From Adenanthera pavonina (taxonomy: Eukaryota; Streptophyta; Magnoliopsida; Fabales; Fabaceae), in NCBI GenBank assembly GCA_026686845.1, contig JAIVEN010000007.1, positions 39,925,001-39,989,000 on the forward strand: 64,000 nucleotides of DNA, read 5' to 3'. Positions 49,737-62,503 of the stretch are shown here, piece by piece (the first letter of the stretch is position 1; each line of letters opens with the position of its first letter). The notes beneath the pieces were generated by a model. That model ran no database searches and was not told where the DNA came from. It saw only the letters and a program-made list of their open reading frames with translations. Made by a program: the position numbers and the translations under genes.

Positions 49737-52700
49737 TTAGATGTCGGACATTGAAGATCCAAAACCGATCTTGAAATTAAAGGTGATGCAAGTTAATTGC
49801 TCGTTCTTCTCATTATCCACTGTCATCTTCAGTACATAAGAGCCCTATTAAAAAAACAAATTAAAAGGACCATTAGGTAACAAACCAAGTAATTTAAAAG
49901 AAAAAAATTATCAAACACATCTCTTATGAGAAGAGGACGGACGTGTACAAGAAAAGCATACGTCATAACACAAGGAAAGGTAATGAAGAAAATTAAAAAA
50001 CTTCCAAGTTCGACATGACAAAACATTAGTAAATCAGCCCAGTCATATCCCGTCCTCAAGAAGTTAGTCGCACTAATCTAATAGAGAGACAATAAACATC
50101 CAGCCGAAAAGTAGACTTGTTTACAAATATGGGTAAGCCAGTAGTCACCACCAATCTCAAGAGGAAGTTAGCCGCACTAATCAAAATATCTGATAGAAAG
50201 GGAATAATGCAAGAAATAAAAGAAAAAAGAAAAGGTATCAAGCCAATTCCCAGAAGTTGAAGACCCTACATCTTAGACTGACTTGAGATGTGCAACTGAA
50301 AGCAGTAGCATTCAACACTTGAGCTTTCAAACCAATGGTCTGCCCAATGGAGAAAAGGCTTTAGGGCTCAAGGCTCAAGCTTTCTGTATCACACCCTGAC
50401 TAACTTTATAAAATTATCGATTCTAAATGAGGGAAAGGAACCTTAAAAAGAAATTCCAGTGACAACATTAGTACCTCATAATTAATCAAGTAGTTTTAAG
50501 TACGCGCATGCTTAAATTATATCACCAGAAAAAAAAAATAACACCAGTAATTGAACAAAATTTATTTATTTTTTGAAATAGATTTTTTAAAACTTGACTT
50601 TCGAGTAAGAATGCATGAAACTAAAGCAACAAAGTACAGCTCATGACTGTGTTAAACTAGCAAAAATTAACATGCAGACAAAATAAGGGAAAAGTGGAGG
50701 AGGAAACCATTTTGAGACATAAGCCTGCATACTTAGACGCTGGCTAACATATTATGCAGTAGCAGGAAATCAGTGACGTGAGGGAGAGAAGCCAGGAACA
50801 TATCAATATCAGCGTCCTAAAGAATATTGAACATTATCTTAAAGGTCATGCCACCAGAAAAATTGAGTGAGTCCAGTCTTGCAATTGTTATCCAGTTATT
50901 TAGCATCAGACAATCTTCTAGTCACAAAATATTGAAAGAACCAAATGCAGAGATCAAAGGGGTTAACAAAACAATATGAACAACATGATTCAACTAATTT
51001 ATTAAAAGAAGATCAACTGAAGCCAGCCAAACACACCACCTAAAACAAGTGAGGGCTGAAATTAGTTAGGAATGGTGCACTAACCATGTCTAACACCCAA
51101 GAAAGTATATAATTTAACCTTTAATTAATTGCTTAAAGTGGACATCAAAGGTTCCAAAGTCAGACAAATAGACAGGCCCAGCTGATTCAAAGGCTCAGCT
51201 GAATAGCATTCCTACATATTACAAATTGGATTGGCATGGCCTCATGGTAACATACATGACTTTCGACATTAGATCTAAGTGATACATGATGTAACAGACA
51301 AACACAGAGACAGCTCTTCTTTCATATATTTTATTAAAGAAAAGAATTATGCTCCATCCAATCCCCTATGTAAGTGACCTTTTAGAAGAGTATTTTGGTC
51401 TAAAATATAAGTCACTTTGTAAAAGCTTGTGAAGCATTAATTGTTTTATTCCAAAAATGTCCTTCTTGTCAATTTCCAATGAAGGAAAAGATGTAACTAA
51501 CTTTGTAGTATTTATTAGAGGCAAAAATGGAAACCAAAGCAATTTTTAGACAATTCTATTGATCTAACTAAGTAGTTAAAAATGACTTACATAAAGAACT
51601 GGAGGAATCATGAAACAAGAAAAAAAGTTTCAATCTACTTATACAAGTAATAATGCAGAAGCAAACTTGCTCTTCAACAATTGCTAACTTATATGTTGCA
51701 ATAGCTTTGCATATAGTAGCCAACGATGGTACAAAAAGTGCAAACTTGCATTTGTCCAATAAAGCCATAGTTAGCAAAGGTTCAATGCCATTTTTAAGTA
51801 GATTCTTAAATGTAAGTATGCATTCAAATGTCAAGGGGCTCCTCACAATATCAACAGCTCAATACTCATGATAAATTGATGATTTTAGAATGGCTTCAGC
51901 ATAGGCAAGAGAATGCATAAGGGAAACTGAAACACACCGGTGGGGTAAATGGAGGTAGTGTTTGAGTGTGTGCGAGCACAAAGTTTCCTGCAGCCATGGG
52001 ACAGGATGCTTCCTCACAAAGATCATGAGTTTCTGTATGGACATGCACCCCAAAGTATGAAACTTCGATTACTAACTTCCCACCAGAAATAGCTTCACCT
52101 GATTGAAACATACATAGTAATTCCACTTATTATTATAAACAACATAATAGATTGCCAAAGCCACTTCTATACACAAAATGACTAATGAATCTCAAGACAC
52201 CTAAATTTTTAATGCTTCAAACTACAAGCGTTTTAATAAATGTTTTTGTATATAAAGATGAAAGTCAGTCCAATTATTTGTGTTCAACTTCTAGATCCAC
52301 ACAGAACGCACGATGGAAATTGGAAAAAGTAAAGACGCAAATTTATAATAAAGATAAATAATTAAAATTTAATATAAAAGGGTGAAAAAGACGAGAAAGT
52401 GTGAGGTTACCCGTAGCAGCTGAAATCTTAAAGGTAGCCGGTTTTCCCTTAATCACAGGGTTGGGTGATATTTCAACTCCACTCACCTTCACAGCATAGT
52501 CTCCTTTCTTGTCTGCACAAATTTTGAGCAGATTTATAAACTGATATCAAGCTGCCATAGTCTCAATGAAATGTCCATAAAGGTGGACGATGCAGCTGTA
52601 TGTTCTTGCTCACAGGAGAAGACACAATCACCAAATTTTATTAAGCAAGTTGGAATTGAAATTATATTTTGTGAAACAGTTTTTACTTTTATTAGATTGA

Positions 52701-53163
52701 TTAAGAAATGCTCAATTCTACTCAAATACCAGAGAACAGAAATCTGAAAAGCACAGCTCCACCATATCTGATTGGTTGCTTTAGAAGAAGCAGCAAAAGA
52801 TAATCATATAAAGCTACTGCTGATTATACGGAAGCGAGCAAAGACGACATTCAAAAATAAAAGGAGTAGAAAACCTAATGGCGAGAGCGATAATCGTTAT
52901 CCTTAAGTATCATAAATTCGGTCAAAGATTGCTCGAGTGATATAAACCAAGAGGTACAAAATAGATTAAACATTAAATTGCAACAACAAAAAATGATCCC
53001 TCTATTGAACTGGGTCAGATCAACTCCAAAAAAGGTCAAATGAGAGGTGGACGGTGATTTTACCGCAGTATTTGAAGCTTGTAGCTTGAGTCTGAGAAGA
53101 TGACAGCAATAGCATGGATAAGCATAAAAGAAGGTAAAGCTTCAGAGGAGACGGAACCCCCAT
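49737..53163 (-). CDS. Secreted ML-domain (MD-2-related) lipid-binding protein
   Basis: Four exons on the minus strand, 53064-53163, 52411-52512, 51938-52098 and 49737-49844, give 156 aa with exact phase and GT-AG introns. Residues 1-27 are a signal peptide (leucine-rich, ending SSSQTQA). The mature part begins around FKYCDKKGDYAVKVSGVEI, followed by SPNPVIKGKPATFKIS, GGKLVIEVSYFGVHVH, the Cys-bearing LCEEASCP, and YVLKMTVDN...LTCITFNFKI. This is the ML (MD-2-related lipid recognition) fold: a beta-sandwich with disulfides that holds a lipid, as in NPC2. Plant members, such as Arabidopsis At3g11780 and At5g06480 (about 153 aa), are often labelled phosphatidylglycerol/phosphatidylinositol transfer proteins. 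The actual ligand is not readable from sequence. The 2.1-kb last intron holds a decayed Stowaway-like repeat. It is divergent from the pseudokinase gene across a 1.1-kb shared upstream region. Confidence 0.92.
51352..51606. mobile_element. Decayed Stowaway-like MITE in ML gene intron 3
   Basis: The left end ctccatccaatcccctatgt and right end acataaagaactggagga are an imperfect inverted repeat, both with an inner tatgtaagt/acttacata match. They resemble CTCCCTCC-type Stowaway termini. The TA flanks are not clear, so this is an old copy. Confidence 0.55.
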
Positions 53164-54256
53164 AGAACGCCTAATGTGATAGACGTAAGGTACACCGTCT
53201 CTCTAGGCAAGGCTTCTGTCTGCTTCTCCTTCTGTCAGGTTCATTGAATCCTCCTGAACTACGACACGCCACCATACGAATAATAAGAAATTAACGGAAA
53301 AAGATAAATATCGATCGGTAAATGTATACTTTATTATTGTGTATAAATTGTCTCATAACTATATAACTATATTGTTATGTCCGTTAGATTTTGTTATTTT
53401 TCAATAATTAATTTTCAACATAACAACTTGATTTTGTTTACCATATTAAAATATCTTGTTACACAACATTTACACATATTAATAAAATATAAAATTTCAT
53501 ATCATTACCCAAAAAAAATTCATATACCTATGGCCTACATGTTAATATTAAGAGATGAATTACGATGATAATTCAACTAACCATCCATATTTCTGGGAAA
53601 AACAAATCTATATATCTGGAACTATGCTGAATATCTACGTGATGCACAGAATATTTAAGGAGAGCTAACTGATTCAAGTATACCTGAAGTTTGTAGAGAA
53701 AAATGATTCAAACACTCACAATCAAAATAAAGCCAAAAAAATTAAGCACAGCTTAAAGAGATTGGAACCCATGCAATGATGACAAAACTTGGGGCAATTT
53801 AAGGGTTCAATTGTTGACAAACTACTATTATTTAATTGAAGTCCAACTCATATTTGCCAAATTGCCGTTATCAGGTTTATTATGCAGCACCACAACTGGC
53901 AGTCTGCTACCAAAATCATTATGAACTTACCTTCCCAGTAAACGACAGCGCCGTTTTAATGTAAGCCATAAATAATTCCTTTTCGCCTTTCTCTTTCTTT
54001 TTCCGTCGAGTTTATCAACCAAGTATTAACCGTTAACGGAATAGTAGAACCTATCGAGTGACGTTTGTAGTTTTTTTACCGATTAATCGGTTACTGACCC
54101 ACCTTCAGTCTTCATCATTCTCTCTCTCTTCCCCCCTCCCCCGAAGGTGAAAAGATTCTGCAGATTTGTTCTATAAAAGTAGTAACTATGACAAGGAATG
54201 GAATTTCACGGTGTTATCTTCCTGCTCAGTACTGTTAACCCACCTTTTTCATACCA
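53164..54256. promoter_or_regulatory. Divergent intergenic region, ML gene and pseudokinase
   Basis: The ML gene is transcribed leftward and the pseudokinase rightward from this 1.1-kb interval, so both promoters must lie here. A pyrimidine-rich block just before the kinase start (54110-54145, ctctctctcttcccccctccccc) is leader-like. No clear TATA box was picked for either. Confidence 0.5.
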
Positions 54257-56923
54257 ATGGATCCCTTGATCCGCAAGCTGCGCCGCCACCTTCTTGCATG
54301 GCTTCACCGATCTCGCTCTGGTATTCTCATCTCCCATCAATTTCTTCCTTTATTTCTCTCTTTAATTTCCGCCCTCTTTTAAACTTTAACAACTTCTACG
54401 AACTCAAACACTATCACCTTGCGTTAGTTCAATCATATTTTTGGCTGATCTGAACTAGGTGTGCTTTAATTGTTCTAAAACTTCTGTAAGTTGGTTTGCA
54501 GTGAGTGAAATGGAATCTGGAAGATGCAATCTTTACTAATTCTGAAAATATCTTTACTAATTTACTCCAATGGTTGATTAAAACATGAGGCTTTCCGATT
54601 TTATTAGAAATTTAGACTTTTTGAGCTTTTAGTGTTCATGGCTGAACCTATTTAAGCCCTGAATTCAGATCAAGTATACTTTATGAGGCGACTTTCCTAC
54701 AAGGATGTTAAAAGAGCAACGGATGGTTTTCACAGAATTATCTATAGTAATTCTCAAGTTGCTGCATATGCGGCCAAATTCGAACATGGTAGCGTTAATT
54801 TGGTGAAAGAAGTAAAGGATTTTGATCAAGCAGATGACGTTTTCTACAGTGAAGTGCAATTGTTGGGGCGCTTGCATCATCGACACCTTTTGTCACTTAA
54901 AGGATTTTCCGTGAGACATAAGAGGTTTGTGCCTATAAGACTATCTAATGTTTCACATAATCACAAATTTAGTCATCTACTTATCCAAACTTTTTTTATT
55001 ATTTGACTGTGCTTTGATCAGAAGTGAGTAATTATCAGTAGCTATAAAGTTTTCTTCCAAGTATGCCAAGTCTTGTTTTGAAAATTTGGGATTTTCCAAT
55101 GAGGATTTCTTATAGCATCTGTTTCTGAAACTCAATACCCAATCCTCCCTTCTTGAAGCATACTTTCATGCACAGTCATTGTTCATATTAGATTATGCAT
55201 CCATGGATTATGAATTGCTAGCCAGTTATGCCACAACCGCAGCAGTATCACCTGAGGTAGCCGTTAACATTCTCATCTTACATTGGCATTGCCACTACTT
55301 AATGGCATGTAAGATGCTTATAGATACTTGTACTCTTTTGGCAAACGTTTTGAGGAATGAAGGGGAACCCTTTCATGGTTTGAAGGACCGCATATGCTTA
55401 TAGATCAAAACATTTTGATGCTAGTATAACCGCATATGGACCACTGTTGTTGTAAAATACAGATAGGTCTAGCAAATTTTTAACATTTTCTATGGGATAT
55501 ATCAGCAGATTGCTCATTTTTGACAACATAGAGAATGGAAGCCTAAAGGAGCATCTAAATGGTAACTTAAGAGAAGTGGAAATTTGGGGAGCATCATAAT
55601 GTTTGCCCTATTTTGATCTTGCTTTATTGATTGGATGCTGCAGATCCCCTGAAGACTCCCTTAAATTGGAGGACAAGGTTACAGATAGCTCTTGGTGTTG
55701 TAGCTGCCCTGGTAAGCTCTATAATCATGACTTTCTCACACCATATACAAGCATGTTCAAAAGTGCCAAGCTTTTTAGCTTGCCATTGCATCCATGACAC
55801 CTTAAGCCTATTCTTACTTAAATTTTAAGGCGACTTAATTGAAGAACCTGGGATTTTATTGTCTGCTGAAGTTTCCAAAAATAAAAATGATGTTCTCACT
55901 AAACAGAAAGATGTAAGACAAATAGACCTTCTCTTCTACTTAATGTTATCTTCGTTGACATTGGTGATCATTCTCTAGTTGAATTCTAAGATTTTGTTTT
56001 GGTACCCTTCGAAAAGGACAGATTCTGAGATCATTGCCAGTTTAGAACTAAACCTTCGTTGAGCTGGTAGATGGAGATTCAACATGCCAGTAACATTCGT
56101 TCATTAATTTCAACTAGGATAATAATAATATTACATCCCTTAGAAGCTGAAAACTACAAATATCTTCCAGCAGTTATCTCATGTTGACACGTGGCCACGT
56201 TCCACAACTTGAATGACAATTGTGATGCAGGAATACTTGTTTCTCTTCATTGAACAACCATTGTGTCACGTCTCCATCAGCACAAGCAATATCATGTTAG
56301 ATGATAATTTTACAGCTAAAGTAAGGAAAACTTCTGCTGCAAACTCTCTCCTTTTCACGGATACTAACGTCTGTTTAGGTCTAGTAGACATGCCAAAAGG
56401 GCAAAGACAAAGATAGGACTCAATTTCTGAAATGGTATTCAATATTAAATGACATTGCCTTCTGTGTTCACAGCTAGCTGATTTTGGCCTTCTTACGTGT
56501 GTTGGAAATCCTGTTATGATGCCGTATTCAAGAGGTGAATTCTCTTTGTAAACTACTCCAACAGACAAATTTACATATTAATGGTCTCACTGTCCGCCTA
56601 CTTCATCCATTTCAGATGATAGCATGGGACAGGAAAGTGGTAATATAATATTCCAACTGGGAGTGTTCATACTGGAGCTAGTCACTGGTCAGTCTTCAGA
56701 GATGGAAGGTTCCGATCTAATTCAATGGATCCAAGAATCACGCTTTTACAGTTCCATGCATAACATGATAGACCCTGATCTTGGTGACAATTATAATTCT
56801 AGGGAGTTGAAAACCCTTCTAGCTGTTGCAAAGTTATGTATCAAATCAAGGGACAAGCCTGTATTTACAATCCCCCAGTTATTTCGGTATCTTCAACACA
56901 AGGTTGATATTCCCCGTGACTAG
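54257..56923 (+). CDS. Receptor-like protein kinase homologue, likely pseudokinase
   Basis: Seven exons, 54257-54320, 54669-54924, 55509-55561, 55644-55711, 56231-56320, 56474-56534 and 56616-56923, give 299 aa with exact phase. The fold is a kinase domain (RLSYKDVKRATDGF, LHHRHLLSLKGF, NGSLKEHL, NWRTRLQIALGV, ADFGLL, LGVFILELVTG) with no ectodomain or transmembrane segment. From memory it resembles Arabidopsis At1g49730-type receptor-like kinases. The VAVK lysine position (K68) and helix-C glutamate (E83) seem kept and DFG is intact at 180-182. But the glycine loop is lost, HRD reads HVS at 160-162 so the catalytic Asp is absent, the following Lys is Ser164, and the GTPGYxxPE activation segment is missing. 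So it probably does not phosphorylate and may act as a scaffold. Exons are otherwise open, which argues against a dead pseudogene, though expression is unproven. Confidence 0.8.
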
Positions 56924-57217
56924 GTTTGTACTTTCCTTTGTTTGAAGACCTTTGTACATTTGGGAGTTTGGCAGAATATTTTCAAACTCCCCTCCCGATT
57001 GTGAATAACAGCATACATTAGTTTTTTTGGCCTCTTGGAGAATCAATTTCGTTGCCTTATGGGGCACAGATATTCATTTGGAATTAAATGATGAATATGG
57101 AAACAAGTTCACAAGATGTAAAGAGATACAAGGGAAAATGCTAGATGATAACGATGGAAAATGAAAGTAAAAACATAAGAAGTGAACTTCTATTTTTTTT
57201 TTCTTACCGTAAGTGCG
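56924..57217. other. 3' UTR of pseudokinase and junction with retroelement
   Basis: This probably contains the pseudokinase 3' UTR. The left end of the Copia LTR is placed near 57218. Confidence 0.4.
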
Positions 57218-57828
57218 TGTAATATGCAAGAAGAGAAACTTTTGTAGAATAGGTCATAAAAACAAAGGTAAAAGTATGAATAAATTTCCTGTAGTCACGC
57301 AGCGGAACAAATAATGATCATAAATACCTCTCTCATGGCCATAAATAATTTGATGGAGTTATCCTACTTTAAATAGAAATAAGTCAAAAATCTGAAAACA
57401 CAGAAAAATTGGTCAAAAGAAAATAGATGTGGAGAGGCTTTTCTGACTAGTATATGAATTCAATGATGATAGTTGAAAATTAGTCATCACTAGTCAAGAA
57501 ATTTCTATATGAGAATAAAATGATTGGTGTGTTTGAAGTTCAGTTCAGTCTTCTATTAAATCGCGTAGCCATCATATGTTACTTAATAATTAATTTACCT
57601 TTTAATTTGAATATTAAATTCAAATAAAGATAATTGTTATATCGATTGAGTTATCATTTATCTTTTAAAATCACTCAACTGATGATGTCTTTATTATTAA
57701 TAAAGATAAGGATTACACTGAGATAAGATATATATTTAATTAAGTAAACAAGATAAATATAATATGAATAAATTCAATCATTTGAATAAATTCAAATATA
57801 TATTATTAATAATTAAATATATTTAACA
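57218..57828 (-). repeat. 3' LTR of the Copia element
   Basis: On the minus strand the sequence CCAAGTGAGAGAA (a polypurine tract, 57829-57841) is followed directly by TGTTAAATA, the expected LTR start. The other end is placed at ...CATATTACA (57218), giving about 611 bp. The right border is firm; the left border is a guess because the partner LTR lies off the window. Confidence 0.55.
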
Positions 57829-58134
57829 TTCTCTCACTTGGTCCGATCCTGATACGTCAGTTAATATATTAAGAAGTATTTAAGTAAAATTACATGAATC
57901 ATAGTAGTAGATCCTCTAAAGGTGGGTATTACTTTCCATGTATCATAAATAATATCCTTATTTTATGGGATATTAACTTTATAAATAAACCAAAATGTTT
58001 ATTCAGTTCATAAACCAATGTTTATTTATCTCAACTAGAATGTATATAATATATTTATAAAAAAAAGAATGTATATAATATAATTATAAGATAATAAACC
58101 ATAAATTGAAATTTCATTACTTTACATACCTCAA

Positions 58135-60236
58135 TTAGAATAGTGAAGGTCTAAGACCCATATGAGGCACATGATCCTTAAACTCTTTTAGATACATCCC
58201 TTTAGTTAACAAATCAGCCAACATTTCTTTCATCCAAATGTGCTCAATAATTATTTGGTCTTCTTTAATTCTATCCTTTAAGGAGAAGTACTTGATGTCG
58301 ATGAACTTGCTTCGACTTTCACTTTTATTATTTTTAGCCATGAACACAATAGCCATATTATCACAGAGCAATTTAATCTGTCTAGAGACTAAGTCTACAA
58401 TCTTAAGCCCAACAATAAAATTTCTAATCCATATTCCCTATGAACTTGCCTAAAAACATAATACAAACTCAGCTTCCATAGTAGAGGTGGTTATCAGTAT
58501 TTGTTTTGTATTTTTCTAGGATATAGCTCCCTCTGCTAATAGAAAGATATAGTTGAATGTGGATTTTCTTGTGTCAATGCATCTTACTAAGTTTGAGTCT
58601 GAATACCTAACAACTTCTAGATTGTCGAAACTCCTATATGTAAGCATGTGTTGTTTAGTACTTTTTAAGTACCTTAAAACTTTCTTTGTAGCTTTCCAAT
58701 GATCCATTTCTAGATTACTCTGGTATCAACCAAACATGCCCACAGCAAAAGCTATGTTAGGTCTTGTGCAAACATACATACATCAAGCTTCCAACTGCTG
58801 AGGCATAAGGAATCTTCTTCATCTCCTTTTTTTCGAGATCATTGTTAGGACACTATAACTGGCAAAATTTGTCCCCTTTCACAATAAGTGCTGAAGTAGA
58901 TGAATAATCTTTCATCCTAAATCGTTCAAGAATTTTGTTAATATAAGTTTCCTAAGATAATCTCAAGATGCCTTGAGATCTGTCTCTATGTATCTTAATG
59001 CCAACGATATATGATGCCTCACTCATATCTTTCATTTCAAAATTCTTAGACAAAAATTGTTTCACCTTATACAACAACTCCAAATTTTTAGTGGCAAGCA
59101 GTATGTTATCCACATATAAGATTAAGAACTTGATCTTGCTCGCACTGACTTTGTGATATATACATTGAACAATGATATTCTCAACAAAACCAAACAATGT
59201 GATTACCTCATGAAATTTTAAGTACTACTGTCGTGAAGCTTGTTTGAGACCATATATTGATTTCTTCAACTTGCAGACTTTATGTTCTTTTCCTTTAGAA
59301 ATGAATCTCTCAGACTGTTTCATATAGACTTCTTTCTCAAGATCCCCATTGAGAAATGCAATCTTAACATCCATCTGACGTAACTCAAATCAAAGTGCAC
59401 TACCAATTTCATGATTATACGGAAAGAATCATTCTTTGACATAGGCAAGAAAGTCTCTCTGTAATCAATTCCTTCCTTTTGGGTGAACCACTTGGCAACC
59501 AATCTTGCCTTGTAGTGCTCCATGTTACCTTGTGAGTCCCTCTTGGTCTTAAAGATCCATTTATAACCAATAACCTTAGCCTCACTAGGTTACTTTACAA
59601 GTTCCCAAATTTTATTATTTGCCATTGAATGCATTTCATCAGTTATAATATCATACCATAATTTAGAGTTTGTATCTTGCATAACCTGAATAAATATGAG
59701 TAGATCATCTTCAACACTTACATCATAGTTAGATTCAGTAAGGCACACCACATAGTCACTAGATAATACTGTCTTTCTTTCTTTAGTTGACCTCCTTAAC
59801 TCTACTTGTTGAGTGGGCTCAGGATGCTTTTCAGGAACATTCTCTATCACTTGCTATGGTTGTTCTTTATGAATGATAGGTTCATTAGTTTGTTCCTAAC
59901 TTTCGGCACTATTATCTTGAGTTTCAGAAACTGTATTATTTTCTATATTTACTCCAACGAGATAAGTATTATATATTAGTGATGTTCCTCCATGATGAGT
60001 GATTTCTTGAATGCGATGGTCCTCAGTTACTAAGTCACATACTTGATTACTCCCATTGATCATATCATTTTTAAGAAACTTAACATTCATAGATTCCACA
60101 AATCTCATTAAATATGAAGGACAATAAAATCTATAACATTTGGACCTTTCCGCATATCCTATGTAACATGCACTAATGGTCTTAGGATTCAGTTTCCTTT
60201 CTTGAGAATTATATACTCTTACTTTCATAGGACAAC
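58135..60236 (-). pseudogene. Copia pol, downstream half: integrase end, RT, RNase H
   Basis: The minus-strand pieces in order are: the end of integrase (VRVYNSQERKLNPKTIS at about 60170-60220), the linker with PEPTQQVELRRSTKERK, the reverse transcriptase (KARLVAKWFTQKEGIDY, then LYVDNILLA near 59090-59120), and RNase H (LRYLKSTKQHM, then LCDNMAIVFMAKN and EMLADLLTKGM). The RT active site reads YVDN instead of YVDD, so a catalytic aspartate is lost. Several stops and frameshifts separate the pieces. Confidence 0.9.
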
Positions 60237-60923
60237 TATAACATCCCCTTTTTTCCATGTATGAATATTATGAGCAGATAATATTCCAAATGATATTAAT
60301 TTGTTCTAGATTAATTTATGATGATTGGGGAAGTTTGGATATTTAATTAAATTAGCTTAAGGACCAAAATATCCTAAAATATAAAAAAGGGCTTAAAAAG
60401 GATAAAATTATTATTTACAATAAAACAAAGAAAATAATATTTTAAATACTCCGGTGTAAATTAAAAGTACAAGTGATACTAGTTATGTGGACCCTGAGAG
60501 AAAAAAGTATAAATCCGGTAAAAGGCGGGTCCCACGTAAGTAGTAAAAAATGGAGGAACTGAATAGTAAAATGTAAGCAAAATAGATGGATCTTATATGA
60601 AAAAAAAAAAAGCAAAAGAGAAAGGTAATGGGTCCCCCAGATAAAGTAAATAGGAATGACACTGAGTATAATAGAAAATCTGGATCAAAAAGTACTCAAA
60701 CCAGAGCCAAATTTATCTACAAAAGTAAAAAAGTACACTATCTCATTTTTTTGATTTGACATAAAGTAAGGAGGGAAAATTGGACAATTCTACCCTTTTC
60801 TACTCTCTCACAAACTCAAAAATATCTAGAGGTATAATGGGTAATTGGTATATAAAATGTGAGAATAATTATGAGTCATCGGATTAAATCTCGATATGAC
60901 GGTCCACAACCGTTAGTCCTTCC

Positions 60924-60931
60924 TATAAATA
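60924..60931 (+). promoter_or_regulatory. TATA box within the solo LTR
   Basis: TATAAATA lies about 690 bp into the LTR and is followed after 30-40 bp by an acacacacaagaag leader. It probably marks the U3/R border. Whether it is still active is unknown. Confidence 0.55.
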
Positions 60932-61009
60932 CCCCCTCCTCTTCCCCATTTTCCACACACACACAAGAAGCAAAGAGAAAGGGAGAGGTGGTGTGTGAGA
61001 GGGAGCCGT

Positions 61010-61126
61010 GGGGGAGAAGAGGAAGATAAAGAAGAAAGGAGAAAGAGTGGGGGAGAAGAGGAAGATAAAGAAGAAAGGAGAAAGAGTGGGGGAGAAGAGG
61101 AAGATAAAGAAGAAAGGAGAAAGAGG
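61010..61126 (+). repeat. Three tandem 39-bp purine-rich units in the LTR
   Basis: Units 61010-61048, 61049-61087 and 61088-61126 begin gggggagaagaggaagataa and are identical except for the last base of the third. They lie just downstream of the LTR TATA box, in the transcribed leader. Because 39 is divisible by 3, all frames stay open through the array; the 64-codon plus-strand ORF here is a by-product. Confidence 0.95.
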
Positions 61127-62503
61127 AAGAAAAAGGAGAAAGAAGGAAGAAGGAAGGAAGGGAAGGCAAGTAGGAATCTTCTGAGGTAAGCTCCTACTCC
61201 AAAGCTTTGCTAGATTTAGTCTAATATTAGTTAGAGTTTAAACTATTTTCCTCCTCCCTCTTATTCCTCTTTTTGGATCAAAACATAATTTTGAGGAAAA
61301 AGTTTATGGTTCATGGTTGAGTTAAATTTATATGATAATATTAAATTATTAAGTAAGGTTTAATGATACTCTAGGCTTCAATCAAGTTAAGGAAGTGATC
61401 TAACGATAAGTGAAAGTAAGGTTCAAAAAAAAGTTAGTAAAGCTCCAAGTTAGTCTCTTATCCTTGCTTAATGTTATTGTTTATGAATGTTTTATATGAT
61501 TTGTAAATGATACCATGTTGCTATTATGAATACTTTTCTATGATTGATGGCTGTTTATGTTAAGAGCTAAGCCCCGAGATGCCCATTTACTAAGCTGTTA
61601 GTTGCCGAAATTTCGTTAGACAACATGGAAGTTTTGATGATTTAATGAAAGTATGCTTTATATGTTTTCAAATGTTTTTGTGATGACATGATGGCTTGTG
61701 CAAATTGACTACTGAGATTTCCCAATCTCACCCCATAGTTAACCAATGATAGGGTCAAATCATGGCAAAGGGAAGTATATGAAGCATGAAGAATAATAAT
61801 GATAAAATCTTACTGAAAGCTGTTAATATTCTGTTTTGTATAGTCTGATTCAAACTGTTGTATAAAATCAAATTTACCTCAAAAAATTCTGGTGTCTATA
61901 TGTATGGATACATCTATGTCTCAAGACCAAAATAACACTGGTTTAGCTATATTTGGATTTATATAATGGTAGTTATTCAAGTTTTGCTAAAACTACTCCA
62001 GTAGACGTTATTTCTGATCTCTGATGATATATGTTGATTCTCTGGCCAATATAGTTAGAATAAATGCACAAAAAAAAATATGTTAGAAAGTAGATAAGTA
62101 AAGCTTTCCAATAATGCTAAGTATTCACCAAATGGCTATGTATATTAAGAGAAATAAATTTTCAAAATTAAGGTTCAGTTTTCAGACAGAAATAGGGATG
62201 CAGAAATGAACAGTAATATGTATATAATAAACTGTACGAATTGGTGTGTTCATTTCCTGGTTCCTTATTTTTCCATGAAAATTCAAGATGTGCACGATTT
62301 TTAGATACTTGAACCACTAAAAAATGATTTTTTCTACATTTAATTATGATTTTTGAAAATCATTGCACAGTGAGCTGAAAAGCTGTGAGAAATCGTTTTA
62401 GGAAGTTTTAAAGTTTTAATTGGTTCAAGTTTTCTAAAACTGTTTTATTACATTAAAACCAAGAATTTTTCATGGGAAAATCTTTAATATGTAAGATATA
62501 ACA

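Larger units (their letters stand above)
60237..62503 (+). mobile_element. Solo LTR (about 2.27 kb) inserted in the Copia integrase
   Basis: The segment starts TATAACATCCCC, apparently a TG-to-TA decayed form of the common plant LTR start, and ends ...GATATAACA. The 5-bp direct repeat ACAAC flanks it at 60232-60236 and 62504-62508. Removing the segment and one repeat lines up the two integrase halves in one frame. No protein-coding internal domain or second LTR is present, so this is a solo LTR left by recombination. An internal TATA box (60924-60931) followed by a purine-rich leader supports plus-strand LTR orientation. The family is probably Ty3/Gypsy, from length and termini, but this is not proven. 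Confidence 0.85.

Noticed and set aside
55179..55403. 74-codon ORF between pseudokinase exons 2 and 3
   Set aside because: It lies wholly within intron 2 (54925-55508), and the flanking exons join in frame without it.
60995..61189. 64-codon Lys/Glu-rich ORF
   Set aside because: It is a by-product of the 39-bp purine repeat, whose length is a multiple of three.
60237..62503. The insert read as a spliced host gene
   Set aside because: It has a TATA box and leader, but no coding exons, and exact target duplication with LTR-like ends explains it better.
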